A stretch of 64,000 nt of DNA from Selaginella moellendorffii. Its lineage: Eukaryota > Streptophyta > Lycopodiopsida > Selaginellales > Selaginellaceae. The stretch is taken from contig NW_003314292.1 in NCBI RefSeq assembly GCF_000143415.4, positions 443,178 to 507,177 on the forward strand, in the 5' to 3' direction. Of this stretch, positions 44,695-56,073 are shown one piece after another; within the stretch, counting starts at the first letter, position 1, and each line of letters begins with the position of its first letter. Made by a program: the position numbers and the translations under genes. The notes below the pieces were generated by a model that was given only the letters and a program-made list of their open reading frames with translations, did no database searches and had not been told where the DNA came from.

Positions 44695-45940
44695 ATGGAT
44701 GTAGAAGCTCCTCCCGCTGATGCGGGGGATGCTATCCATCCCTCCCTTCTTGTTACTTCCGCCGACGATGGGAGTCGCGAATGGGAGAGCCAGTGCTGGG
44801 GGTGCTCCTCGTATCTCATCCTCCCTTTCTTCTCCGAGGCATTCAAGTGTGGATGGTGTGGAGCGGTCACACTGAGCAAGCCCAAGCAGAGAAGCAGCCA
44901 GCGATGGCGCAGGTGTGCTACCATCCGAGACTGGAGCTTGGTGGCAGTGGTTCTCATGATCATCGCTCTTGTCACTGGTAAGTTCTCAAGGTACTTTGCT
45001 TTCCTTCTAAAACGATCAAAGATAGGATTTTGCAATCACCCTCTGAGACCTTTGCTTTCCAGGTGGAGGAATATGGACTGTGTACCCGGTTTTATATCCA
45101 CAGCCAACTTGGAGTGGATGCTTCCACATTTTCATCGCGCTTTCTCTGGCTGGAGCAACGCTTGCGAGTTACAGTCTAGCAGCATTCACTCCAGCAGGAG
45201 CTCTAGCGAAGGTGCCGTGGGGATCACTCCAGCCCATTGGCAAATCAGCTCTAGATGGCTACACGTACTGCGCTTACTGCGAATGTCCCAAGCCTCCGCA
45301 AGCCCATCACTGTAGAACTTGCGGAACTTGCGTCATGGACATGGATCACCACTGCCCTTTCGTACGTTGTCTTCTTTTTGTGGTTTTGATTTTCACCTGA
45401 ACTGAAACTCTCTCCTTTTTTGGTATACTCTAGATCGGGAACTGTGTTGGAGCTCACAATCACCGGCATTTCATCCTGTTCCTGGTCTACGCGACGATAA
45501 GCAGCTGCTACGTTTTGCTCATGTCCGTGCTCGCGGGCTTAGCGATCTGGCCACCACTGCTGCAAAGATACCAAGGCTCTGGCGAGTGGGGATTGTTTCA
45601 CTCGGTGGGAACAATTCTAGCAGCGAGCTTTCTCGAGGCGTTTGAAGAGTTTGAGGAGGACGAAGACAAGGGGTTGCCGAGTGTATCGGCGAGGTCTCTG
45701 GCACTCATCTATCTCGTCATCACCGCCATGGCGATTCTGATCGGGCTTGCTCTACTCCTCCGCCAGCAGATACAGCTCTTGTACGCAGGGCAGACGTATC
45801 TGGAGTCGATCCAAGCAGGCGATGGCGAGCTTTTGCGGCCCGGGTGGCACAACCTGAGGCGATTGTTTGGGAAGAAGCATCCAGCTTTGTGGCTGCTTCC
45901 TGGATTCACATCCAAAGGGAGCTACTTGAAACTACAATGA
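44695..45940 (+). CDS. DHHC-type protein S-acyltransferase (362 aa)
   Basis: Transfers palmitate to cysteines of membrane proteins. Exons 44695-44977, 45063-45361 and 45434-45940, in phase. The N-terminal cytosolic part carries C-x2-C pairs (C-W-G-C and C-G-W-C). Two transmembrane helices follow (about 80-95 and 115-135). The DHHC cysteine-rich domain reads [22 protein letters not shown] (catalytic Cys about 192), I-G-N-C-V-G, H-N-H-R-H-F. Two more helices are at about 203-223 and 270-292. The TTxE motif is not clear. It resembles the plant PAT11/PAT12/PAT17-type group, though assignment to a subgroup is tentative. A broken inverted piece of this gene lies at 47380-47472. Confidence 0.92.
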
Positions 45941-46179
45941 GAGCTCGTTCTTGGCCGAATGGAATAGTTTAGTGTTCATTTAGATAAGATCAAACCCAAG
46001 ACAATAAGTTTTGCAGAAACAAGTCAATGTAATTGTATGGATACATAATATTAGCTGTCACTGTCCCTAGTTAAGGATCACAATGTAGAAAGTCTTAGGA
46101 TGTATGATAAAATAAAAGCTAATATTAAATACAATTTTTTGAAAAGAATATTCTCCAAAATTCTAGAATCTAATCCTTC

Positions 46180-46186
46180 TATAAAT
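46180..46186 (+). promoter_or_regulatory. TATA box of the cysteine-rich peptide gene
   Basis: TATAAAT lies 71 bp before the ATG at 46257, the usual TATA spacing for a plant gene with a short leader. A strong TATA box fits an inducible or tissue-specific gene. Confidence 0.55.
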
Positions 46187-46256
46187 TGAGCACATCCGAG
46201 CCTCTTTCTATCGCATCCTTCTTTGTTTGTTTCTTGTTAGCTTGCTTCAAATAGCT

Positions 46257-46745
46257 ATGGCCTATCCTCGAGTTTCTTCCGTTCTTGTGCTGCCATTGCT
46301 GTTTCTAGCAATTACCAATGCTGCTCGTGTCTATGATGGAGGTAGCAAAGTTTTATTTGCATACATCTATCATAAAATGTGTGTTCTTGTTCCACAGTAA
46401 CGATCCTTGCCGAGGAGGAGGATGTGAGATATATGACTACTATGGTGGAAAACAGAGGTAGCTCAGCATATATTCACCCATGGCCAGGAGCTAAGCTCGT
46501 TGTTTCCATGTTTTGTTTTTGCAGTGCTCACAAGTGTTGTGGGCGACACTTACTGTTGCCTCAAGAACGGCTATGGGTGCCTGCAAAATTGTGACTCATC
46601 CAAGAACTACTCGTGCTGCCTCAAGAATGGATACGGCTGCGTGTGGCTTTGCGAGAATGGTGTGGAGCACTACTGCTGTGAGAAGAATGGCTATGGTTGC
46701 ACCAAGATGTGCCCCAAGTCTACACTCATGTCTGGCAATCTGTAA
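46257..46745 (+). CDS. secreted cysteine-rich peptide precursor with three 20-residue repeats (121 aa)
   Basis: Exons 46257-46341, 46398-46457 and 46525-46745, phase 1 each. A signal peptide (about 1-23) and an acidic pro-region (about 24-56; A-E-E-E-D) lead into three repeats starting at Cys 59, 79 and 99, exactly 20 residues apart. Each is C-C-x-K-N-G-Y-G-C-x3-C plus a linker, so there are 12 cysteines with the same C-C-x6-C-x3-C spacing. The last repeat ends C-P-K and seven residues follow. All repeats are in one exon. I do not recognise the family. The layout suggests a secreted defence or signalling peptide, possibly cleaved from its pro-region; that is inference. A degenerate copy is at 36540-36920. 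N-G-Y-G-C is not the Y-G-N-G-V of class IIa bacteriocins. Confidence 0.88.
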
Positions 46746-47379
46746 AATGGATAATGTGTGGATGTGTATGCGTGCCGCTATAGATCTATGGCGGCCATTT
46801 TCAAATAAAAACTCAGTGGCTCACTCTCCGATTTTCTTTTCAGAGTCTTGAGCTATCCTCTATCCTCACTGACTTCTCGCATTTTTCCACCACATTTCCC
46901 AAGTTCAAATAAAAACCAACTGCTCTTTCATTGAAAGATCTCTCTTTTTCCAGAGTTCTTCTTTCAAGATGTGGCCTCACACACCAGGATTCATTAGCTT
47001 TCAGCAAGACTCGAGAGAATATTGTGGAAATCGCTTTGATCATGGAAGCCACTTTCGACTTGGGAAAGCAGACTTCACTAGGAGGAGGATGCAATTTAAG
47101 ACTTCCAGCGTGCGGGCACCGGTATAGATAGTTCAAAACAAACAAACGAGACTCCGACCCGGTCCCGGCTCCGGCCGCAGCAGTGTGATTTCTTGTTCGT
47201 TCGTTCGTATTTCATAAAAAGCAAGAACGATCCAAACATGTTCAATGTTGCAAGTAGTTTCATATAGCTCACTTTGGATGTGAATTCAGGAAGCAGGGCT
47301 ACAAAGCTGGGTGCTTCTACGCGACATTTTGCGGGCTGGGCTGTATTTGCTGGACAGAGGAGTACAGCAAATCGTTATA
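46746..47379. other. 3' UTR and spacer downstream of the cysteine-rich peptide gene
   Basis: AAATAAAAA at about 46803 is a likely polyadenylation signal. No further gene recognised; small frames on both strands look random. Confidence 0.4.
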
Positions 47380-47472
47380 TGGCAGTTATCAGAATCGTTC
47401 TTACCAAGTGAAACAATTCCAACTTTTGGTGAGATCGCTGAATCTGCGAGCACGGACATGAGCAAAACGTGG
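47380..47472 (-). pseudogene. inverted fragment of the DHHC S-acyltransferase gene
   Basis: On the minus strand ACGTTTTGCTCATGTCCGTG, then CTCGC, then AGCGATCT matches exon 3 of the gene at 44695-45940 (about 45510-45550). After a gap of roughly 35 nt, GATTGTTTCACTTGGTAAGAAC matches its GATTGTTTCACTCGGTGGGAAC. The translated frame keeps V-L-L-M-S-V-L-A. It is a short, inverted, deleted piece about 2 kb from the source. Confidence 0.75.
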
Positions 47473-48576
47473 GACTGTGGCGTAGACTGGCTTGGATGAA
47501 GAGCCACTTTGATTGTTTAGATAAGAGTTTCTATGAGCTGCAGAATCATGTGCATGGCATCGTGCTTGCGTAAATGCAGCAAGACAGTAGCTCGCGAGTC
47601 GCTGGAGTTGCTCCAGCGAGAGAAATGTCCACTCCAGATTGGCTGTGGATATAAAAAAACTGGAATGACTGCTGGGCTAGAGGTGCGTCTTTTGATTATG
47701 TATATTTGTCATAGAGTCATCCGTGTCCATCGTAGCTTCCACATATTTCTTTAATTTGAAGTCTTTGAAGTGCTGCACCTCTTCAAGTGGCTTCAAACCT
47801 TGAGGCTATAAAAGTTTAGCACTAAAATCACAAACCTACAACACATAAGCTTAGCAATACCTGATTTCTAATCCTTCTTAAGGGAAGAAAATCCTTGGCA
47901 ACCTTATAAAATGCAAAGCTAGAAAGCAGTTGTTAAGAAACAAAGTCACCTTTTAGGTCAAGTGAGGGATCATAGCCTTGTTTCACTTTCCTGATGGCAT
48001 CTGTTGCCATGCTGGAGTTTATAGCATTAAACACAGCCAGAGAGCATAATCTAAGTTTATGCGTTTGGAACATTTATGTGTTTGCTCGGTAAGTATGTTG
48101 AGGACTGTAATTGGTCTCACCGGCTTGAGAAGAAAGCTCTTTTCTTGCAGAGGTAAGAGATGTTCATCCACTAGGAGGAAACACACGAGAGAATCCAGAA
48201 TGCTAATCCTCTCTCAGTTGATGCAAGGCGTTTTCACCAGGCAGCGGACTCTCATTCTTGGCCTCTTTCGAAGTGAAGTTCTTACATTGAGCTAGAGGTC
48301 GTGAAGAAAACACGCAGCGCTTCCAGTCCAGAGAAAAGCCCTATGGAGCAAACCTACAACCGGGCTGTAAGAGAAACACATCAAAGCACAATCTTCGCAA
48401 CGGGGAGCTGTCTGGAACAAAAGGACATCTCCCAACACGCCATTCGTGTTGGCATTTAGACAATCCGTAAGTTCTTTTGTTTTTGCTCTCTTCTTTAATT
48501 TAACTTGCAAGAGGCCGAGCAAGAGCCAGAAAGAAGAATTCCCAAGGCTGGACAGGGGAAGCTTATAAATTTCACA
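47473..48576. other. gene-free region between the peptide gene and the U-box gene
   Basis: No recognisable coding sequence. Several GTAAGT/GTAAGA and CAG pairs are present (for example near 48090 and 48155), but the frames between them match nothing I know. Confidence 0.35.
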
Positions 48577-50631
48577 CTAGCGTACGGACAAGAACTTGAG
48601 GAGAGACCTTGCTTTCCTCCTCGCGCGAGGCGATCCAGACGCGATCAGCTCCTGCAAGCTCTCCAGAAGCAGCGCACTGGACGATCCGGAGCTCATGTCT
48701 CGCGATTCCTGCTGCGTCTGCTGCTCCACCATGAGGCAGTCCCGGATCATATCGCCACCGTGCTTGCACAGCGCCAGAAGCACCGACAGCGAGTTCTCCT
48801 TCCCTTTGACGCTCCCAGTGCGCAGCAGATTCACCAGCAGTGGAATCGCCAGTAGATCGTCGCTGAGAGCTTTCAATCCTTCGTTGCTCTCTCCTAGCAG
48901 AGCTAGCACCGCCAACGCATCGTCCTGGACATCGCCATCTTTCGAGAGCATCGCCATCAAAACTTCGATAGCTCCCGCGTTCACCACCCTGGCCCTGTTC
49001 CCCGGATAGAGCAGCAGATTAAACAGCGCGCTCGTCGCGTCCTTCTTCGCCTGGAGCGATCCTTCCAGCAGCAACGTCACCAGCGCCGGGATCGCCACTG
49101 CCCTGCTGCCGATCCGGATCCGGTGCTCGTCCGTGGAGGACAGACTAAAGATCGCCGCTGCAGCGTTTTGCCGAGCCTCCATGCTAAGTCCCTGTTCCAC
49201 CACCGAGAGTATCGGGTCCAAAGCATTCGCGGCCATGATCAGCTTCTTGTTGTTGTCGTAGATCGAAAGGTTGAGCAGCGCAGTGACAGCATTCTCTTGG
49301 GTCTTGGAGTCATTACACGCGAGCAGCGGGACCAGGAAAGGGATAGCGCCAGCTTCCGCAATGCAGATCCTGTTCTCCGTCCCGTTCTTCGCGAGTAGTC
49401 TAAGCTCGTAAGCCACTTGTCTCTGGACATCGATCGAGCCTGTGGCCAGCTTGCCGACAAGAAATGCCGAGGTGGTCTTTGCGATCTCGAGAGCCTCTCT
49501 CGAGTTGGAAATGTCGTCGTCGGGAAAGCCAGCGTCGAATAACTCGAGGCTGACGTTGTTGTCGTCACACCAATGGAAGATGAGGCTTCGTAAAGCGTAG
49601 TTTGGAATGAGGCCGAGGTGTATCAGCTTCTGGCCGCTTGTGGGGCACGTAAAGTGACCGGCAGCAATCCATTTCTGGATGTGTTCCTTGTCGTATGTTT
49701 GCCCGGTCGCAATGGTCACCGGGTTCCTCATAAGTTCCAAGGAGATCGGGCACCGGAACTCGTCTGGAAGAACTCCGACTCTCTCCTTGAAACCATCAAG
49801 CTCGGCCATAGTCTCCTCGAAGGCCTCTTCCCCAGCTCTATACAAGAGCCTTGCCGTGGACCGGACGAGACGTATCAAACCTCGCAATGTCGAGTATGCC
49901 ACCTTGTCTCTGGACGCGACCTTCTCTCTCAATTCTTCCAGCAGTCCCGTAAGTTCCAGCTTACAGTCGCTCCAATTTTTCAAGCCGAGGCCAGCAAAGA
50001 GCTTCTGGAGTCTCTCGAGGGAAACGTCTGATGATGGTCCGTCACCTCTTTCCATAAGATCGCATAGCTCGGCTTTGAGGAGCTCCTGCCCGGGATCTAA
50101 GGCCTTGCACCAGCCTCTAGCGCTTTGCAACTTCAAGAGCAGGACGTGCTCCTTTATCTCGTCCGAGATCTCCAGCAAACTTAGCGGAATTACCTCCAAA
50201 GCCGCGGCCATCTCCTCGTTGGCCACCTCAAACTTTTGGATCGTCTCTGTGGAGCTCACCATCGCCCACGTTATGCTACTGCTCTGGCTACACGAATCCA
50301 CGAGGAGATTACACTTGGCGAGGAACTCGTGCATACTCCTAAAAGCCAAAAGTGCTGACGGAGGCAGCGGTGGATTTGTATCCCTGATCTCCTCGAAAAA
50401 TGGACCCAAGAGCTTCACCCGCCGGACAATCCCCGAAACGCAGTGCCGGTAGCACGCCTGTGGTCTTTCGTGAACCGAAACCTGGTGTGCCAATTCGATC
50501 AAGTCCCTCACTAGCAGCATTCCCGGATGGCTTGGATACGTCTGATGATGGTTCGCGGCATGGAGCAGCGCAAACGGCCTCTTGAGCTTCATGATCCTCC
50601 TACGCTTGCTAAAGTACCAGAAATCGGCCAT
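48577..50631 (-). CDS. U-box/ARM-repeat E3 ubiquitin ligase, PUB16/PUB17 type (684 aa)
   Basis: Single exon. The N-terminal UND domain (about 35-280) has L-V-R-D-L-I-E-L-A and L-K-L-Q-S-A-R-G-W. The U-box (about 289-360) reads L-P-D-E-F-R-C-P-I-S-L-E-L-M, D-P-type loop as R-N-P-V-T-I-A-T-G-Q-T-Y-D, then C-P-T-S-G-Q-K-L and N-Y-A-L-R-S-L-I. ARM repeats fill about 380-680 (Q-E-N-A-V-T-A-L-L-N-L-S-I, A-A-A-A-I-F-S-L-S, D-A-T-S-A-L-F-N-L). In angiosperms relatives such as PUB17/ACRE276 promote defence cell death, and others act in growth. ATG 50631 is the first in-frame ATG. The commonly conserved D before N-P in the U-box is N-P preceded by R here, a common variation. Confidence 0.93.
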   Translation of the reverse strand: MADFWYFSKRRRIMKLKRPFALLHAANHHQTYPSHPGMLLVRDLIELAHQVSVHERPQACYRHCVSGIVRRVKLLGPFFEEIRDTNPPLPPSALLAFRSMHEFLAKCNLLVDSCSQSSSITWAMVSSTETIQKFEVANEEMAAALEVIPLSLLEISDEIKEHVLLLKLQSARGWCKALDPGQELLKAELCDLMERGDGPSSDVSLERLQKLFAGLGLKNWSDCKLELTGLLEELREKVASRDKVAYSTLRGLIRLVRSTARLLYRAGEEAFEETMAELDGFKERVGVLPDEFRCPISLELMRNPVTIATGQTYDKEHIQKWIAAGHFTCPTSGQKLIHLGLIPNYALRSLIFHWCDDNNVSLELFDAGFPDDDISNSREALEIAKTTSAFLVGKLATGSIDVQRQVAYELRLLAKNGTENRICIAEAGAIPFLVPLLACNDSKTQENAVTALLNLSIYDNNKKLIMAANALDPILSVVEQGLSMEARQNAAAAIFSLSSTDEHRIRIGSRAVAIPALVTLLLEGSLQAKKDATSALFNLLLYPGNRARVVNAGAIEVLMAMLSKDGDVQDDALAVLALLGESNEGLKALSDDLLAIPLLVNLLRTGSVKGKENSLSVLLALCKHGGDMIRDCLMVEQQTQQESRDMSSGSSSALLLESLQELIASGSPRARRKARSLLKFLSVR

Positions 50632-52144
<1,513 letters not shown>

Positions 52145-52298
52145 GCTCGTGGAGATTTTGTTTTCCTTGCGATTGAGTTTATCCACCACTGTTAGCATTG
52201 AGTACCGGTTAATGCAAAGGCATTTCTTCTTCCATGGATATTTCTAACGAGGTAAGGAAATAACTGAGATCTATGGGACGCACACAAAGGTCTTGACA

Positions 52299-53288
52299 AT
52301 GGCAAAGTCATGGGCATTGCAATTGCCATCATTGTCACTAGTTCCAAAGATTCAGCCGAGAAGGACTCCCTTATGCCGGTCACACAAGGTAACTATTTGT
52401 TCGTCTCTGCTGGAAGAAACATCAGAGTCTTCGAGGATTCGAGCCAGAGGCCTAGAAGATGAGAAGGCCGGGCTGTGCGCCACACTCCTCGGGCTACATG
52501 CTCCTTTGCTACTTTTTCAATCGGACATAGCCATGGCAGCGGAAGAAGCAGGTCCTGGCTACTCGGCCGCGAGTTATTACACTTCGCTGGGATTGTTCGT
52601 GCTCGCATTGCCGGGTCTCTGGTCGCTCATCAAACGCTCGGCAAAATCTAAGGTACTGTTTTGAGTATCTGAAAACTAAATAATCTCTTTTCACCTTTCA
52701 GATAGTCCGGAAGACTTACGTAGTTCCTGGCCCATCTCAAGAGAGTGGCAAAGCACCAAAACAAATTGCTGGTGAAATCTCATCGTTTTTCACCAGAAAC
52801 AACTTCACCATTGTCGACAGCGGTGAAGTAGTCAGGTAAACGTTTGTTTCTGCTTTCCAGCAATTCCCGTCATTTTGTTTCCGTGTTCTAGATTCGAAGG
52901 ACTGATGGTTCCAAGCCGGGGCCAAGCTGCTTTCATCATCTTTTGCACGTTTTTGAGCTTAGCTAGCGCAGCTTTGGTACTCACGATCACAGTTCCAGTG
53001 GTAGGAGACAAGTGGTATTGGCTCACGGCTTTCAGTCCCCTCGCGTAAGTTTGTCACAGATTTCTTAAGTTTCTCGTTAGAGGTCACTCATGAAACTGAT
53101 GCAGTGGCGCTTACTATTGGACGAATGCATCTCGAAAAGAGGAAATCCAAGTAAAGCTCGTGGTGGCCGACGATGAGTCTTCCACAGATGTATTGGTTCA
53201 AGGCGATGACGAGCAAATCGAGCAGCTTCGTAGGGAGCTGGGATTCATGGAGAAAGGCATGGTTTATGTGAAAGGCATTTTGCAATGA
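52299..53288 (+). CDS. CCB1: CCB1, cofactor assembly of complex C (cytochrome b6f haem ci), 274 aa
   Basis: Chloroplast thylakoid protein needed to attach haem ci to cytochrome b6. Exons 52299-52652, 52702-52835, 52892-53044 and 53105-53288, in phase. A Ser/Arg-rich N-terminus of ~60 residues looks like a transit peptide. Conserved blocks: S-Y-Y-T-S-L-G-L-F-V-L, G-L-W-S-L-I-K-R-S, K-I-V-R-K-T, P-S-R-G-Q-A-A-F, L-V-L-T-I-T-V-P, S-P-L-A-G-A-Y-Y-W, Q-G-D-D, and the end E-K-G-M-V-Y-V-K-G. Three membrane segments (about 92-112, 175-197, 205-222). Length and blocks match Arabidopsis CCB1. The ARF1 stop is about 150 bp upstream on the same strand. Confidence 0.93.
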
Positions 53289-53538
53289 GGTAACTTCGGA
53301 TACATAGCGAGCTCGTCGAACTTACAATACAATAAAGGGAAGACTTACAGCTCTTTCTCTTTCTTTTTTTTTTTTTCCCTGTTGAGGGCAGAGAGAATTC
53401 CTGTGATGAAACAGGAAGCAAATTTACAGTGCGGCTGCCGAGAAGATGGTTACCAAAACTGATTGTGGAGAAACAATCTTACAGTGGTGGCCGACTTTCG
53501 TTGCTACGTTGGCCCCCTCAAGTAAAGTTTTTGGTTTT

Positions 53539-54228
53539 TTACTGTGCTTGTTCTAGTCCAGCAGTGGAGCCATTGTTCTTTATGTTCTTCAAAATCTGCG
53601 ATTAATTTGGAAGCTTTGATTCAATGTAGGAACAAAAAAACTTTCGCTTTTTTCACCTGTCGCAGCATGAATGTTTCCTTTTGTAACGTGTTTACCCGTT
53701 CCTCTAGCTCCGCATTCCTGAGCTCCAAATCCCGGGCTTTTGCTTCGAGCTCAACAACGTAAGCCTTTTTTCTCTCCCTGGCTTGTTGTGCCGAGACTCG
53801 ATTGCGTAAAAGTCTGCACAAAGAAAAGCTTTGTTTCAAGTTAGAGAAAAGAAACAAACTGTCAAAGAAGCCGAGCTTAGAACTACGAGTGAAAGATGGG
53901 AGTACCTTTTCAATCGCTTGTGTTCTTTGTCAGCAGGAACAGCACCCCTCTTGCGAGAATTGGATGCTGCCGTGTCTTGCTCTGGCAACGCAGTCACGAT
54001 TTTACCTCCAGGTAAGTCGGGAACCTTTCTTACTTCCGAGTCACTCTCATTTCCTGCCCAATCCTCTACTCAATGCAAGAGCTAAAACGAAGAGCGAAAG
54101 AAGAGAAACGAAAGGAAGAAACAAAAACAAAAGAACTTACCGTCCACTTTCATCTCGGCGTTGGGAAGAGCCATCAAATCGCTGAATTGCTTGTGCATTG
54201 TCGGCGACGCTGATGCCGCTGCTTGCAT
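53539..54228 (-). CDS. HY5-like bZIP transcription factor, short form (133 aa)
   Basis: Exons (minus strand) are 54228-54141, 54005-53906, 53813-53657 and 53595-53539, in phase; the last encodes I-L-K-N-I-K-N-N-G ending at TAA. The bZIP has [23 protein letters not shown], identical in its core to HY5, then a leucine zipper starting E-L-E. HY5 promotes light-regulated development. The ~30 residues N-terminal to the basic region contain no E-x-x-R-V-P-E/D-F motif for COP1 binding, unlike Arabidopsis HY5. So regulation by COP1 through that motif is not expected unless an upstream exon exists. An in-frame ATG at 54489 would extend the protein by 87 residues of low-complexity sequence; I judge that extension to be leader. 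Confidence 0.9.
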
Positions 54229-56005
54229 CCTGGAACAAATCTGGAGCTGGCTGGAGGCAGAGAGAGAGAGAGAGGAACTTCTAGCAATCGTTCCTGCCCG
54301 CCCGCCCGCCCGTCCAAGAAAACCAAGAAAAAAAAAAACCAAGCGAAATGAGGCTCGACATCTCCCGTTTCGCTCGTCGCGTACCTCAGAATCATCGCGT
54401 CGATTGCTATGGATGCGTCCTCTCGTCGCGATTGGGGCAATGCCGAGCTGTGGAAGCGAGAAACACCAGCACCAAGAAAACTCCTCCACTCTAGGGTTCC
54501 TGACGCCAGCCCGTCCGGCACGTCACAAACAGGTCAGATTTGACGGGCATCAAAACGGCATCCGACACGCAACCGTTAAAATTGACGGCTAGAAACGTGC
54601 CGCGTGGCAAATATTAGTTATTTTAATCTGAAAATCATGAAAAAGAAGAGTTTGAAATATTGATTATAAACAATTTAAAAATCCAGAAAGGTGGAATATG
54701 GATGTGTGATGATAGAATTCCTCAGTCGGAGCTAGAGACTGTGCAGTAATAGGCTAAGTATCCATGGTTCAATCAAGGATGGCGATGATCCCTTTAAAGA
54801 ATCTCTCATAGTTGATTCATTAATCTAAAATTTTAATCTTATGGCCAATGGAAACCAGGGAAACTTCATTATTTCTACTCTCGACTCTCTCGACTCCAGC
54901 AAGTTCTCCCGTCGGTGTGCCGCGTCGGCTATGGAGGAGGAATGACGAATCACGCCTTCTGTAAGATCCTCCCCGGAGCTACCGTGGCTATACTTGGTTA
55001 CTAGGGTTTGCGGGCCCGCGGGCATGGATCTGGTGGTGACGCCTCTTTGATGCAGCTGCTAACATCACTACCATTATAGGCAGACATAAAAAAAACCATC
55101 GCTCAATTCAGTCTGGCACCCTTGTTAGTAAGCCCTTTAAAAAATATAGCCTCTGCGACAATGACAGCAACGCTCGGAGAAGCCATCCTGTTTTCTTTTT
55201 CGACCTTTGTGCTGATTCCCTAAGCTTGCGAGCTTCCTTTTGTGACTCCATCTCCCACATACATTGTTAATAACCTAATATGATGCCTTTTCCCAAAATC
55301 TTTATATATTGAAATTGTAAACTAAATATAGATATTAATATTTTCCATGTTCACACCCTTCGAAATAGGCCAAGAATGCTAATTTGCTGCCTGCTGGCAC
55401 AAAACCATGAGATTGAGGAAACCCAAACCTATGCAAAAGCTTCTGGATTCTTTTAGTGTGTTTTAGAACATCTCTTCCAACTTTTCTCGCGTCCTTTATC
55501 TGTCAAGAAACAAGAAAATCGAAATCGCTCAGGAACTTAAAAAGCCACTAGTTTTAAAGCTGAGCGTCTCACCTCTCTAGCGCACGCATACCTCTGCATA
55601 TACGAGTTTTCTCTAAGCCAGCGTAAGTTGGAGCTGTCTTTCTGGTGCTTATTAGTTTTCCAGTTGTCTGAAAGGAGGAAACAGACCTCTCCCTTCAGAA
55701 ACTCCATCAGATCGTGGAGTTTATGGTGGGAGCTTGGACATGGTGCAGTGACATCGCCCGATCAAGACCGAAGATCCGCGTTCTGAAGAATCCATCTGTA
55801 GATTGAAAGGAGATATTTCTTTCCTGCTCACCTGGAGGAAGAGGATGAGGCTGATAGCTCGTCAGTCTAGACCAGGCCAGGAAAGAAAACGAAGCAACTA
55901 GAACAAAAACCAGGGAAATGACTTTGGTGATTATAAGATGTGAGCTCTTCCCGTTGAAGCATTGTTAATTCCATTACGTTGAATAGAATGATTTGCCAAA
56001 TAAAT
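54229..56005. other. gene-poor region
   Basis: No gene recognised. The first ~300 bp should be the HY5-like promoter and leader, with a G-A-rich tract at about 54258-54280. The rest shows no coding signature. Confidence 0.35.
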
Positions 56006-56073
56006 GACAGCTTGGCCGCGTTGGATTTAGGCTCCAATCCTCAAGGGCGTGGGTTCAAATCCCACAGTTGTCA
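56006..56073 (+). tRNA. tRNA-Leu (UAG anticodon) pseudogene, D-arm deleted
   Basis: The acceptor stem GACAGCT pairs with AGTTGTC (one G-U). The anticodon arm TTGGA-TTTAGGC-TCCAA has the loop triplet TAG, decoding Leu. The T arm GTGGG-TTCAAAT-CCCAC is perfect. After TGGCCG about 15 nt are missing where an intact plant tRNA-Leu has the D-loop and D-stem 3' half, so it is 68 nt instead of about 83. It should not fold or charge normally, although box B of the internal promoter is intact. Called a pseudogene from base pairing by eye. Confidence 0.75.

Noticed and set aside
46525-46745. resemblance of N-G-Y-G-C to the Y-G-N-G-V box of pediocin-like bacteriocins
   Set aside because: Residue order and cysteine pattern differ, and the gene has plant introns and a plant signal peptide.
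54229-54489. upstream in-frame ATG for the HY5-like gene
   Set aside because: The 87 added residues are low complexity and unlike any HY5 N-terminus; more likely the 5' leader.
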